Positions 34,563 through 42,860 of a stretch of 64,000 nucleotides of DNA are shown here, in pieces. Within the stretch, counting starts at the first letter, position 1; each line of letters opens with the position of its first letter. The stretch is from assembly GCA_031286695.1 (NCBI GenBank), contig JAITTY010000005.1, forward strand, positions 496,001-560,000, read 5' to 3'. The notes under the pieces were generated by a model. That model searched no databases and was not told the origin of the DNA. It worked only from the letters and a program-made list of their open reading frames with translations. Source of the DNA: Sphingobacterium sp. (lineage in GTDB: Bacteria > Bacteroidota > Bacteroidia > Sphingobacteriales > Sphingobacteriaceae). The position numbers were made by a program, and so were the translations under genes.

Positions 34563-35159
34563 TCAATCTAGTAATTTTAAAATTTCAATATCCTCGGGTT
34601 CAGTTTTTGGAGAAAAATGTTTCATAAGCCTACCATTCTCATCGATTAAATATTTCTGAAAATTCCACAAGACAGCAGAACCTTCCACACCATTTAGGCT
34701 TTTATTGGTCAACCACTGATAGATAGGTGCCTGCTGCTTTCCTTTAACATCAACCTTTGTGGCCATCGGAAAAGTTACGCCGTAATTGCGCTGACAAAAC
34801 GCAGCTATCTCTGCGTTCTTCCCAGGCTCTTGATCTAAAAAATCATTGGAAGGAAAACCAACGATGACCAACTTATCATTGAACCTTTTGTATAAACGTT
34901 CAAGTCCCTCATATTGCGGCGTAAATCCGCATTTGGAAGCCGTGTTTACAACGAGAATCTTTTTACCTTTAAATTGGGAAAAATCTATCGTTGCACCATC
35001 CAGACCCTGAACTTTGAAACTATATATCGTATCTGATTTTAAAGCTTTATCTATTTTAACGTTACCGTTAGTAAATAAATAATAAGCTACACCTCCGACA
35101 GCTGCCGCCACTATGAATAAAATTATAAGGAGCATTTTTTTACTTTTTTTATGAATCAT
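34563..35159 (-). CDS. membrane-anchored glutathione-peroxidase-like thiol peroxidase
   Basis: 198 residues from the ATG at 35159. The N-terminus KKSKKMLLIILFIVAAAVGGVAYYLF is a membrane anchor, so the enzyme faces the periplasm. The peroxidatic Cys77 is in NTASKCGFTPQYEGL, FPSNDFLDQEPG follows, and a possible resolving Cys122 is in AAFCQRNYGVTFP. VLWNFQKYLID carries the tetrad Trp and Asn. The usual Gln of the tetrad (FPxNQF) is Asp here, as seen in many bacterial members. It probably reduces hydroperoxides with thioredoxin-like donors rather than glutathione. It is upstream of the hydrolase gene on the same strand but separated by the putative operator. Confidence 0.92.
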   Translation of the reverse strand: MIHKKSKKMLLIILFIVAAAVGGVAYYLFTNGNVKIDKALKSDTIYSFKVQGLDGATIDFSQFKGKKILVVNTASKCGFTPQYEGLERLYKRFNDKLVIVGFPSNDFLDQEPGKNAEIAAFCQRNYGVTFPMATKVDVKGKQQAPIYQWLTNKSLNGVEGSAVLWNFQKYLIDENGRLMKHFSPKTEPEDIEILKLLD

Positions 35160-35571
35160 CCCAATAGATCTAGACCGCAACCCTAACCACATTATGTTAT
35201 TTGGGCCGACGTATATCTCCTTGCTTTATCATAAGCTGCATACGGTACCTACGTCGACCAAGACAGTACAAAGCAGAAAAGTATGGCGGTGTACCAACGA
35301 ACTTTGCGATCAGCGTCCGCTACCATTAAAGGTACTAAAGAAAGGTTGAATTTGGAATAGTTAAAACTTGTCGTTCCATATACTTGAATTTTGTTTTCTC
35401 TTGACAAAGCAAACAATATGGGCTTAATTCTGTATATTACAAAGTCTTAGTACTCGATCTTCCCTTGAGTTCAACTATTTCTTTTTTCATTTGGGGACAA
35501 AAAGTTCACTTGGGCAACCTTCATACAATACGAATAAATTAAACTTAATATAAACCTCAATTAGATTTTCT
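35160..35571. other. 412-bp divergent intergenic region
   Basis: It lies between the glutathione peroxidase gene and the SMP-30-like gene. I see no convincing gene. A 25-codon minus-strand frame (35249-35326, MVADADRKVRWYTAILFCFV) looks like a membrane peptide, but support is thin. No clear promoter consensus was found. Confidence 0.3.
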
Positions 35572-36393
35572 ATGAAAATTACGTTCACATTTATCCTTAT
35601 CATGTTTACTCAAACCCTATTTGGGCAGCGGTCTTTAACACCGCAGTGGCAATCGGACACCACCCTAAGATCGCCTGAATCCGTGTGGGTAGATTCCAAA
35701 AACAACGTACTCTATGTGTCAAATACGGTCGCTTTTGAACCGAACACGACAGCTTTCATTAGCAAACTGGATATGGACGGAAAATTTATCAAAAGAGATT
35801 GGGTTACTGGACTTAATGCTGTTTTGGGCATAGGAATCTACAAAAACCGGCTCTACGCTGCAGAAGCATTTTCTAAATCCATTGCCGTAATCGATATGGA
35901 AAAAGCAAGCATCATTAAAAGAATTGCTATCGATGGTGCCGAGCTTCTCAACGACATTACTGTAGACGCCAAAGGGATTGTCTATGTGAGTGACACGCGA
36001 CATGGAAAAATCTATCGTATTGAAAACGACATCCCTATGCTTTACGCCGAAAATCTCAAAGGTGCAAACGGGTTGCTGGCGGTAGGCAAAGACCTATATG
36101 TGCTGTCGGACGGAGCGCTTGTAAAGATAGACCAGGATAAAAAAAATACCATAATATCAAAAGGTATGGAGGGTGGTTTGGATGGCGTCGTGCAGATCAA
36201 ACCTAATGAATTTATAGTTTCTGGCTGGCAAGGACTGATCTACCATGTCAAATCTGATGGTTCAAATACAGTATTACTTGACACACGGGATAAAAAGATA
36301 AGTGCGGCCGATATTGGCTACGACAAGTCTTCAGGTATGCTTTATGTACCTACCGTCAGAACAAATACCATTCAGGCTTACAAACTGGACTAG
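35572..36393 (+). CDS. exported SMP-30/NHL-like beta-propeller protein
   Basis: 273 residues. The signal peptide (about 1-18, ending TLFGQ) directs it to the periplasm. Repeated blades follow: SPESVWVDSKNNVLYVSNT, LGIGIYKNRLYAAEAFSKSIAVID, DITVDAKGIVYVSDTRHGKIYRI, LKGANGLLAVGKDLYVLSDG and DIGYDKSSGMLYVPTVRTNTIQAY. The pattern is like SMP-30/gluconolactonase proteins, where Glu and Asn residues bind a metal, but a lactonase site is not certain. The gene is single and is followed by a strong terminator. A function in sugar lactone hydrolysis is only possible. Confidence 0.85.
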   Translation: MKITFTFILIMFTQTLFGQRSLTPQWQSDTTLRSPESVWVDSKNNVLYVSNTVAFEPNTTAFISKLDMDGKFIKRDWVTGLNAVLGIGIYKNRLYAAEAFSKSIAVIDMEKASIIKRIAIDGAELLNDITVDAKGIVYVSDTRHGKIYRIENDIPMLYAENLKGANGLLAVGKDLYVLSDGALVKIDQDKKNTIISKGMEGGLDGVVQIKPNEFIVSGWQGLIYHVKSDGSNTVLLDTRDKKISAADIGYDKSSGMLYVPTVRTNTIQAYKLD

Positions 36394-36440
36394 CTGATCT
36401 AATGACCAGCGTTGTTAATTAAGAAAAATAAAAAAACTGC

Positions 36441-36494
36441 AGTTTTATTAGCGATTCCCACCGGATGCCACGAAATCGCTAATAAAACTTTTTT
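36441..36494. terminator. strong intrinsic terminator after the SMP-30-like gene
   Basis: A 15-bp perfect stem (36441-36455 with 36475-36489; right arm ATCGCTAATAAAACT) with a 19-base loop is followed by T5. An A-rich tract precedes it, so it may work in both directions. Confidence 0.88.
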
Positions 36495-36555
36495 GTTTTG
36501 AATAAAGACCCGAATTTCATTAACTTAAAACATATATTAATGGACATATAAGCAG

Positions 36556-38298
36556 ATGAAGCTTTCCACGTTTACCCCTTATACCAAGTCATTTAGAAAG
36601 GCTTTTTTGATCATTCCCTTTTTTGTAGTGATTGATGTGTTTTGCGAAATTATACAACCTCGTCTAATGTCTGTCATTGTTGATGACGGGATCCTACATA
36701 AAGATATCAACTACATTTTGAAGATTGGATTGGCCATGATCGGGTTAGCCATCGTTGCTATCGTCGCCAATTTGTGCAACATCTATTATTCTGCACATGC
36801 TTCTGTGGGTTTCGCAACGAATCTCCGGACCGCTTTATTCCGAAAAATACAGTCTTTTGCATTTGCAGATACCGACTATTTCAGTTTAGCCTCGCTTACA
36901 ACACGGCTCACCAACGATACCAATATGATGCAGCAGGTCATGATGATGTGTCTGCGCATGCTCCTAAGGGCACCGCTCATGATGGTTTTTGCCATTATCT
37001 TTGCAGTTTCCATTAATAAGGATCTGTCCATCGTAATGGCCATTGCATTGCCTATATTGGCCTTGAGTATTTTCATTTTATTGCGTAAAGGACTCCCCTT
37101 TTTCATCAAAATGCAACAGGCTGTTGACCGCGTTAATAGTGTTGTGCAGGAAAATCTGCTCAATGTGCGAGTGGTAAAGGCTTTTGTACGGCAGGACTTT
37201 GAGAAAAAGAAATTTGAAAAAGTGAATTTCGATCTGATGGATCTTGCCACCAGGGCCTCAAGCATCGTTGTACTTATCATGCCAGTCATGCAATTGGTGA
37301 TGGGCTTATCACTCGTTGCAGTGACCTGGTTTGGCGGACAAAAAGTAATGACAGGCACTCTTGCGCTGGGTGGTTTGATGTCCTTCCTAAGTTATATCAC
37401 GCAGATACTTATTTCCTTGATGCTGCTTTCCCTGACATTCATGATGATTTCAAGGGCAATCGCTTCTGGCGACAGAATTGAAGAAGTTTTGGAAAAAAAA
37501 GCCTCGTTAACGAATACCGAAGAAGGACTCAAGAACAAATATGCCATCACGGCAGGACGAATAGCATTCCAGCAAGTCACTTTCCGTTACAACAGACAAA
37601 GTGAGAAACCTAATCTCGATAATATAAGCTTCGAAGTGAAGCCTGCGAGCATACTTGCTATAATTGGCGGAACAGGTTCTGGAAAGAGCACTTTGGTCCA
37701 ATTAATACCACGACTGTACGATGTGTCTAAAGGTTCGGTATTGGTGGATGGCATTGATGTCAGAAATTACAAATTGCAGGAACTGCGCAGCCAGATTGCG
37801 ATTGTATTGCAGCAGAATCAGCTTTTTTCAGGTACGATTTTAGAAAATCTTAAATGGGGAAATGAACAAGCAACAGAAGAAGACATTTATACTGCGGCCC
37901 GAATTGCCTGCGCTGACGACTTTATACGCTCCTTTCCCAATGGTTATCAGACGCTATTGGGACAAGGAGGAGTGAATGTTTCTGGCGGGCAAAAACAACG
38001 AATTTGTATCGCAAGGGCATTATTGAAGAAACCTAAAATCTTGATTATGGACGACAGCACAAGTGCGGTTGACATTAATACAGACCGAAAAATACGGGAA
38101 GGTCTAAAAAAGCACTTGCAAGACACCACACTATTGATTATCGCACAGCGCATTTCCAGTGTCATGCATGCCGACCAGATCTTGGTCATGGAAGAAGGCC
38201 GGATTGTCGGTAGCGGATCACATGATGTACTGCTGCAGACAAATACGATCTATCAGGAAATTTATCAGTCCCAACACCTGCAAAAAGAAGAAGTCTAA
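36556..38298 (+). CDS. ABC exporter half-transporter (first of a pair)
   Basis: 580 residues: six membrane helices (about 18-310) fused to an ATPase domain (about 335-580). Walker A is GGTGSGKST (about 371-379), the signature VSGGQKQR (about 475) and Walker B ILIMDDSTSAVD. The Walker B motif is followed by Asp (MDD) where Glu is usual, so this site may be catalytically weak, as in heterodimeric exporters. It overlaps the next gene by one base (TAATG). The pair resembles MdlA/MdlB and YheI/YheH multidrug exporters. The substrate is unknown. Confidence 0.94.
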   Translation: MKLSTFTPYTKSFRKAFLIIPFFVVIDVFCEIIQPRLMSVIVDDGILHKDINYILKIGLAMIGLAIVAIVANLCNIYYSAHASVGFATNLRTALFRKIQSFAFADTDYFSLASLTTRLTNDTNMMQQVMMMCLRMLLRAPLMMVFAIIFAVSINKDLSIVMAIALPILALSIFILLRKGLPFFIKMQQAVDRVNSVVQENLLNVRVVKAFVRQDFEKKKFEKVNFDLMDLATRASSIVVLIMPVMQLVMGLSLVAVTWFGGQKVMTGTLALGGLMSFLSYITQILISLMLLSLTFMMISRAIASGDRIEEVLEKKASLTNTEEGLKNKYAITAGRIAFQQVTFRYNRQSEKPNLDNISFEVKPASILAIIGGTGSGKSTLVQLIPRLYDVSKGSVLVDGIDVRNYKLQELRSQIAIVLQQNQLFSGTILENLKWGNEQATEEDIYTAARIACADDFIRSFPNGYQTLLGQGGVNVSGGQKQRICIARALLKKPKILIMDDSTSAVDINTDRKIREGLKKHLQDTTLLIIAQRISSVMHADQILVMEEGRIVGSGSHDVLLQTNTIYQEIYQSQHLQKEEV

Positions 38299-40103
38299 TG
38301 AGTACCTCAAACAAATCCATCCCTGTAAGTTTACCCGGCCCAGGTAATTCAAGACGCATTAAAAATGAAAAGCCTCAACAGGGTTTTAAGGCTTTGTGGC
38401 GATTGATGCGCTACCTTTCTTCACAACGGCTGATGCTTCTGCTGATTTTAATTTCGCTTCTGCTGGGAACGGCCGGAACGCTTGCGGGAAACTACCTTTT
38501 ACGGCCTGCGATCAACAATTATGTATTGAAAAAAGACATTGTCGGCCTAGGGCATATCGCTTTGGTAATGATCGGAATCTATATCGCCACAGGAATTTTC
38601 AACATGTTGCAATATCGGCTTACGATACGCGTTGCACAGAAAACGATTTCCAACCTCCGAAACGATTTGTTCGACCGCATGCAGTATCTACCTTTGCAAT
38701 TTTACGATACACATCAGCATGGTGACCTGATGAGTCGCTTTACCAATGATATGGATACGGTCAGCGACGCCCTAAATAATAGTATTACACAGCTTTTAAT
38801 CAGCTCAATCACTTTGTTGGGGACACTCGCCCTTATGGTGTATATCAGCCCTATACTCTCGGTTATTGCACTGATCATGATCCCATTGATGTTATATCTG
38901 GCAAAACTGATCATCAACAAAAGCAAGAGCTTTTTTGCGGCCAACCAAGCAGCACTTGGCAACGCCAATGGCTATGTGGAAGAAATGATCAGTGGGCAAA
39001 AGGTTGTAAAGGTTTTTGGACATGAAAATGCCGCTATCGAACAATTTGAGAAACTGAATCAGGTACTACGGGAAAAAGCAACAAAAGCGCAGTTCTATTC
39101 TGGAATGATGATGCCGTTGATGGCTAATATGAGCACCATCAATTACGCACTGACCACCATTGCTGGCGGTATTCTCGTGATCACGCGCGGATTTGATTTG
39201 GGGGGATTAACTGCATTTTTACAATATGCGCGACAATTTGGACGACCTGTGAATGAGATTTCCAGCCAATACAATAGCCTTCAGGCAGCCCTTGCTGGAG
39301 CAGAACGCATTTTCGCAGTCATTGATACCGCCCCTGAAAGTGAAACAATCGATTCTCTGCCAATACCGACGCCATTGCAGGGCCAGGTAACACTATCGCA
39401 TGTAAATTTTGGCTATGTGCCCCAAAAACAGGTTTTATTTGATATTGACATCGACGTAAAACCCGGACAAAAGATCGCTTTCGTAGGTGAGACCGGTGCC
39501 GGCAAGTCAACTATTATTAATTTACTACCTCGTTTCTACCCTTTGCTATCGGGAGATATTCTTTTAGACAAAACATCAATTTTTAAACTGGATCGAAATG
39601 AACTACGAAAAAAACTGTCTATTGTATTTCAGGATACCCACCTATTTACCGATACCGTAATGGAAAATATCCGTTATGGCAGGCTCAATGCAACGAATGA
39701 GGAAGTAATAGCCGCAGCGAAGCTTGCTGCTGCAGATAGCTTTATCATGCAGTTGCCCCTGGGATATAAAACAGAATTGACCAATGACGGGGCCAATCTA
39801 AGTCAGGGACAAAGGCAGTTAATTAACATCGCACGGGCGACAGTGGCCGATACGCCAATTTTAATATTGGATGAAGCGACCAGTTCGATCGATACACGAA
39901 CTGAAATCGCTATTCAGGAAGGAATCGACCGCCTAATGCAGAATAAAACCAGCTTCGTCATCGCACACAGACTTTCCACCATAAGGAATGCCGACATGAT
40001 CTGCCTGATCGAAAAAGGAACAATTGCCGAATTCGGTTCGCATGCTGAATTATTAAAGCAAAAAGGGAAATACTATCGTCTATATATGGGGCAGTTTGAC
40101 TGA
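38298..40103 (+). CDS. ABC exporter half-transporter (second of a pair)
   Basis: 601 residues with an N-terminal cytosolic extension of about 30 residues, six membrane helices (about 40-330) and an ATPase domain (about 355-601). Walker A is GETGAGKST (about 397), the signature is LSQGQRQ (about 501) and Walker B ILILDEATSSID has the catalytic Glu. With the preceding MDD-type subunit it likely forms an asymmetric heterodimer in which this site hydrolyses ATP. The one-base overlap of stop and start fixes the stoichiometry. Likely an inner-membrane drug or lipid exporter. Confidence 0.95.
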   Translation: MSTSNKSIPVSLPGPGNSRRIKNEKPQQGFKALWRLMRYLSSQRLMLLLILISLLLGTAGTLAGNYLLRPAINNYVLKKDIVGLGHIALVMIGIYIATGIFNMLQYRLTIRVAQKTISNLRNDLFDRMQYLPLQFYDTHQHGDLMSRFTNDMDTVSDALNNSITQLLISSITLLGTLALMVYISPILSVIALIMIPLMLYLAKLIINKSKSFFAANQAALGNANGYVEEMISGQKVVKVFGHENAAIEQFEKLNQVLREKATKAQFYSGMMMPLMANMSTINYALTTIAGGILVITRGFDLGGLTAFLQYARQFGRPVNEISSQYNSLQAALAGAERIFAVIDTAPESETIDSLPIPTPLQGQVTLSHVNFGYVPQKQVLFDIDIDVKPGQKIAFVGETGAGKSTIINLLPRFYPLLSGDILLDKTSIFKLDRNELRKKLSIVFQDTHLFTDTVMENIRYGRLNATNEEVIAAAKLAAADSFIMQLPLGYKTELTNDGANLSQGQRQLINIARATVADTPILILDEATSSIDTRTEIAIQEGIDRLMQNKTSFVIAHRLSTIRNADMICLIEKGTIAEFGSHAELLKQKGKYYRLYMGQFD

Positions 40104-40106
40104 TCC

Positions 40107-40371
40107 TTTCGGAGGCCTTTAAATTACGGTCATTTCATTGCAGATAGCTTAAATATTTCCGCCAGGTATCTCAGTAATTTGCTTAAGATACTGACAGGAC
40201 AAAGCACCCAACAGCATATTGACAAAAAACTAATTGAAAAACAAAGGAGAAATTGCCAACAAAGGCACTTTCTGTTACCAGATTGCTTATGAATTAGGCT
40301 TTGAACATGCACAGTCATTCAGCAAATTGTTTAAAACCAAACTTTTCCCCCGGACTTTCGAACTAGCCTTC
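40107..40371 (+). pseudogene. frameshifted remnant of an AraC-family regulator (DNA-binding domain)
   Basis: Only the HTH domain is left. One frame reads GHFIADSLNISARYLSNLLK, then TGQSTQQHIDKKLIEK, and stops at 40290-40292. The +1 frame continues the same domain as YQIAYELGFEHAQSFSKLFKTK up to about 40371. Both halves are typical of AraC C-terminal domains (NISxRYLSxLLK ... IAYxLGFEHxQSFSKLFK). The sensor part is absent, so the gene has lost its 5' end. It begins directly after the ABC operon stop. Confidence 0.8.
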
Positions 40372-40478
40372 ATAAAGTTATTGAAAGCTAACCATGACCA
40401 CCAAATGACCGTTGGATTCGAAAAAAATGGCCCATCTGGGCATGGACATTATATTTTAACGGGTGAAAATAAAAAAAT

Positions 40479-40520
40479 AAACAGCAGATCAGGCAATATC
40501 GATTGCCTAATCTGCTGTTT
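40479..40520 (-). terminator. intrinsic terminator of the YtxH gene
   Basis: A 19-bp stem with one mismatch (40479-40497 with 40502-40520) and a 4-base loop. On the minus strand it ends in ATTTTTTT, so it terminates the YtxH transcript 13 bases after its stop. Confidence 0.88.
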
Positions 40521-40533
40521 GAATCAACAAAGA

Positions 40534-40887
40534 TTATTTTTCTTTTTGATCTTTAATTGCATCCTTAATCGCTTTTGTCTCTTCAGCAGTCTTTGCACTT
40601 ATTTGATCTTTATACTTATCAAATTCATCAGAGACCTTATCAGCCACATGGCCTGCTGTCTCACTAATTGAGGAAGATACTTGTTCATACTCCGCCTTCA
40701 CTTTATCGGCTACTTCTTCGTATGTATGTTTTGCCTGCCCTTTGAGCTCCTTGGTTTTTTCCTTAATTTTTTTTCGTGTTTTTTTTCCACTATTCGGTGC
40801 CACTAATAGACCGACCAATGTACCAAGTGCTGCTCCCGCCACCATTGCGAGAAGTAATCCCGTTGGATTATTTTTTCCATTGCACAT
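40534..40887 (-). CDS. YtxH-domain protein
   Basis: 117 residues from the ATG at 40887 (MCNGKNNPTGLLLAM). Upstream ATGs at 40920 and 40929 are possible. One Gly-rich hydrophobic helix (about 8-30, GLLLAMVAGAALGTLVGLLVAP) is followed by NSGKKTRKKIKEK and a highly charged helical, coiled-coil-like tail (TYEEVADKVKAEYEQVSSSISETAGHV) up to KDQKEK. YtxH proteins are small, stress-inducible and membrane-attached, of unknown function. It has its own terminator and no operon partner. Confidence 0.88.
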   Translation of the reverse strand: MCNGKNNPTGLLLAMVAGAALGTLVGLLVAPNSGKKTRKKIKEKTKELKGQAKHTYEEVADKVKAEYEQVSSSISETAGHVADKVSDEFDKYKDQISAKTAEETKAIKDAIKDQKEK

Positions 40888-41112
40888 CTTTAATTTCTTT
40901 AAACAATCGTAATTAAGCATATATTTCAAAATGATTATGTTGTTAAAAATCTACAAGACCTAACAATAAAAGCAAAAGATTAGTTTGTCATATTTTAAAT
41001 ACTGTACAACAAACTAGATTGCGGCATCACATAGAAGGAAAAACGCCAAAGATGAGTATTCGCGAACCGTCTGGATCAAATATCTCTACTGGACTCGACT
41101 TTTTAGCTTTGA

Positions 41113-41601
41113 TCACGATGCAGTGTTAATTTTCTTTTGTTTGAAGTATTGAAAAATGGCTACAATAATAAAAAGCACAAAAAGGACAAGAAGGGTCTGT
41201 CCAATAATTGGATCATTTATATCCTTTGCCAAAGGATGTCCGATTGGAACTCTGGTCAAGGTCTCATTAACGGTGGGCACCAGCGACAAGAAAAAACTGA
41301 ATGACCATAGAAAATTTTCAAAATACCGAGCCTTCGTACTATTTTTCTTTGTTGCGTATAACCAATAAGCGACCGTTATAAGAACAAAGATGAAGAGTGA
41401 AAAAACATGTCCGGCATTGAAGCCTCCCTGTTTCGAAATTCCTAATGCCGTAAGGGAAGTGATGACTGTCGCATAAAAATATAACTTTCCCGATAATACG
41501 TTAAGATTGATCTTACCGTAGCTGATAAATCCTAATAGAGCGCCTAAAAGTGCTGTTAGACCGATAACCGTGTGGAAAACTCCTAAACCTGATAAATTCA
41601 T
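41113..41601 (-). CDS. multi-pass membrane protein, possible target of the adjacent AraC regulator
   Basis: 162 residues from the ATG at 41601 (MNLSGLGVFHTVIGL). Five hydrophobic helices (about 5-27, 35-52, 62-78, 90-110 and 130-152). HTVIGLTALLGALLGFISYGKI and GKLYFYATVITSLTAL, with a His-containing third helix (GGFNAGHVFSLFIFV), resemble DUF2306-like membrane proteins. Function unknown. The AraC gene lies directly upstream on the same strand. A pair of GTTCAAA sites 21 bp apart sits 150-177 bp before this start, consistent with AraC control. Confidence 0.65.
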   Translation of the reverse strand: MNLSGLGVFHTVIGLTALLGALLGFISYGKINLNVLSGKLYFYATVITSLTALGISKQGGFNAGHVFSLFIFVLITVAYWLYATKKNSTKARYFENFLWSFSFFLSLVPTVNETLTRVPIGHPLAKDINDPIIGQTLLVLFVLFIIVAIFQYFKQKKINTAS

Positions 41602-41750
41602 TTTTTCTATTTTTAACGTTGATAATTTCAAAAAAACTGTTCCTGTAAGGTCGTTGTTACGCTTTCATTGAACAATTTTATTGGAGTAACATCCCCTTAA
41701 TGGAACACTACAAAGTTGCAATAGAATAGAGAAAATGACTTTTTGATTTC

Positions 41751-41778
41751 GTTCAAAGATTTGACATTTTAGTTCAAA
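41751..41778 (-). promoter_or_regulatory. direct repeat GTTCAAA, 21-bp spacing
   Basis: GTTCAAA at 41751-41757 and again at 41772-41778, exactly two helical turns apart (TTTGAAC on the gene strand). It lies between the araC-type gene and the membrane gene and is a plausible AraC-family site. Confidence 0.5.
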
Positions 41779-41861
41779 AAACAGGACTACAATCTTATTG
41801 GAGAAAACTTAGACCCCTGAATAAAAATGGAATATCAAAAACAGTAAGTCACCGTTGTTAG

Positions 41862-42734
41862 TTATTTGCTTTTAAGCTGTCGACGATAATTTGTTGGCGA
41901 TATATTGTATTTGTCACTAAAACTCTTTGTAAATGTTGCGAGGTCGTTAAATCCACACTTAAAGGCAATTTCGGAAACACGCTGATCTGAAACCAAAAGG
42001 AGTTCTGCTGCTTTTTCGAGCTTCTTATTTTTAATATAGCTGGCAGGTGTATCATGATATATTTTAGCAAATTCTCTTTTAAATGAAGAAACACTTAGAT
42101 TATTCTGTTCCGCAAGCTGTTCAATGGTCAATTGAGAAAAGAGATTGGCTTCAATGATTTGTTTAAACGAATAGGTACTTGAAGAAAAAAGCTGTGATAA
42201 TATCACCCGTATGACCGACGCGTTTTTTGTTTGGGACAGGAGTAATATAATTTCTTTTAATTTGAGCACCAGTATATCTTCATTGATCAATGAAGGATTT
42301 TCAAAATAGAACAATAAGCCTTCCACATATTTCTGGATCAGAAAATTGTTGTCAATTTTTTCTTTTGATTGGTTTGAAATGATATTTTCAGGTTCAAGCA
42401 GTAACGAAGGCAACTCTCTATCGTAAACTTTCTTCAAGGTATCTGGATAAAAAGTGACAATTACAAGCTGACAATCACCCGTTGGATTCACATCGTGGAT
42501 TCGCTTTCCAGAATTAATACAATTCAGCAATAAGGAATAATGCTTCGAAATAGTTAGCTCTTCCTCATTTGTCTGATATGACATCTCTCCTTCCAGCACA
42601 TAGAGGAAGCAAGCTTGTTCCGCTACTGGAAATTCGAATGTAAATGGTGCCTTCAATGCAATTTTTTGCATCATCGGTCTTCCAAACAGCTCATATTTCT
42701 TGTAATCATTTACCATTGTGCCACTCAATTTCAC
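41862..42734 (-). CDS. AraC-family regulator
   Basis: 290 residues. The N-terminal sensor part (about 1-150) has cupin-like strands (ALKAPFTFEFPVAEQACFLYVLEGEMSYQ). The C-terminal AraC domain (about 190-288) reads TIEQLAEQNNLSVSSFKREFAKIYHDTPASYI and VSEIAFKCGFNDLATFTKSF. It is followed on the same strand by a membrane protein gene with a candidate binding site between them. A GH63-like glycosidase lies upstream on the same strand. Regulation of that glycosidase is possible but unsupported by a motif. Confidence 0.92.
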   Translation of the reverse strand: MKLSGTMVNDYKKYELFGRPMMQKIALKAPFTFEFPVAEQACFLYVLEGEMSYQTNEEELTISKHYSLLLNCINSGKRIHDVNPTGDCQLVIVTFYPDTLKKVYDRELPSLLLEPENIISNQSKEKIDNNFLIQKYVEGLLFYFENPSLINEDILVLKLKEIILLLSQTKNASVIRVILSQLFSSSTYSFKQIIEANLFSQLTIEQLAEQNNLSVSSFKREFAKIYHDTPASYIKNKKLEKAAELLLVSDQRVSEIAFKCGFNDLATFTKSFSDKYNISPTNYRRQLKSK

Positions 42735-42860
42735 AAATTTAACGATTGAGCTCGGTATAATTAAAATGACAATTGCGCAAGAGGACCTTATTTTTTAAAA
42801 TTCCGTTAAAATAGATGAATCAAATCGATGTATTTTAAACGGGTTAAACGCCTGTTGATA

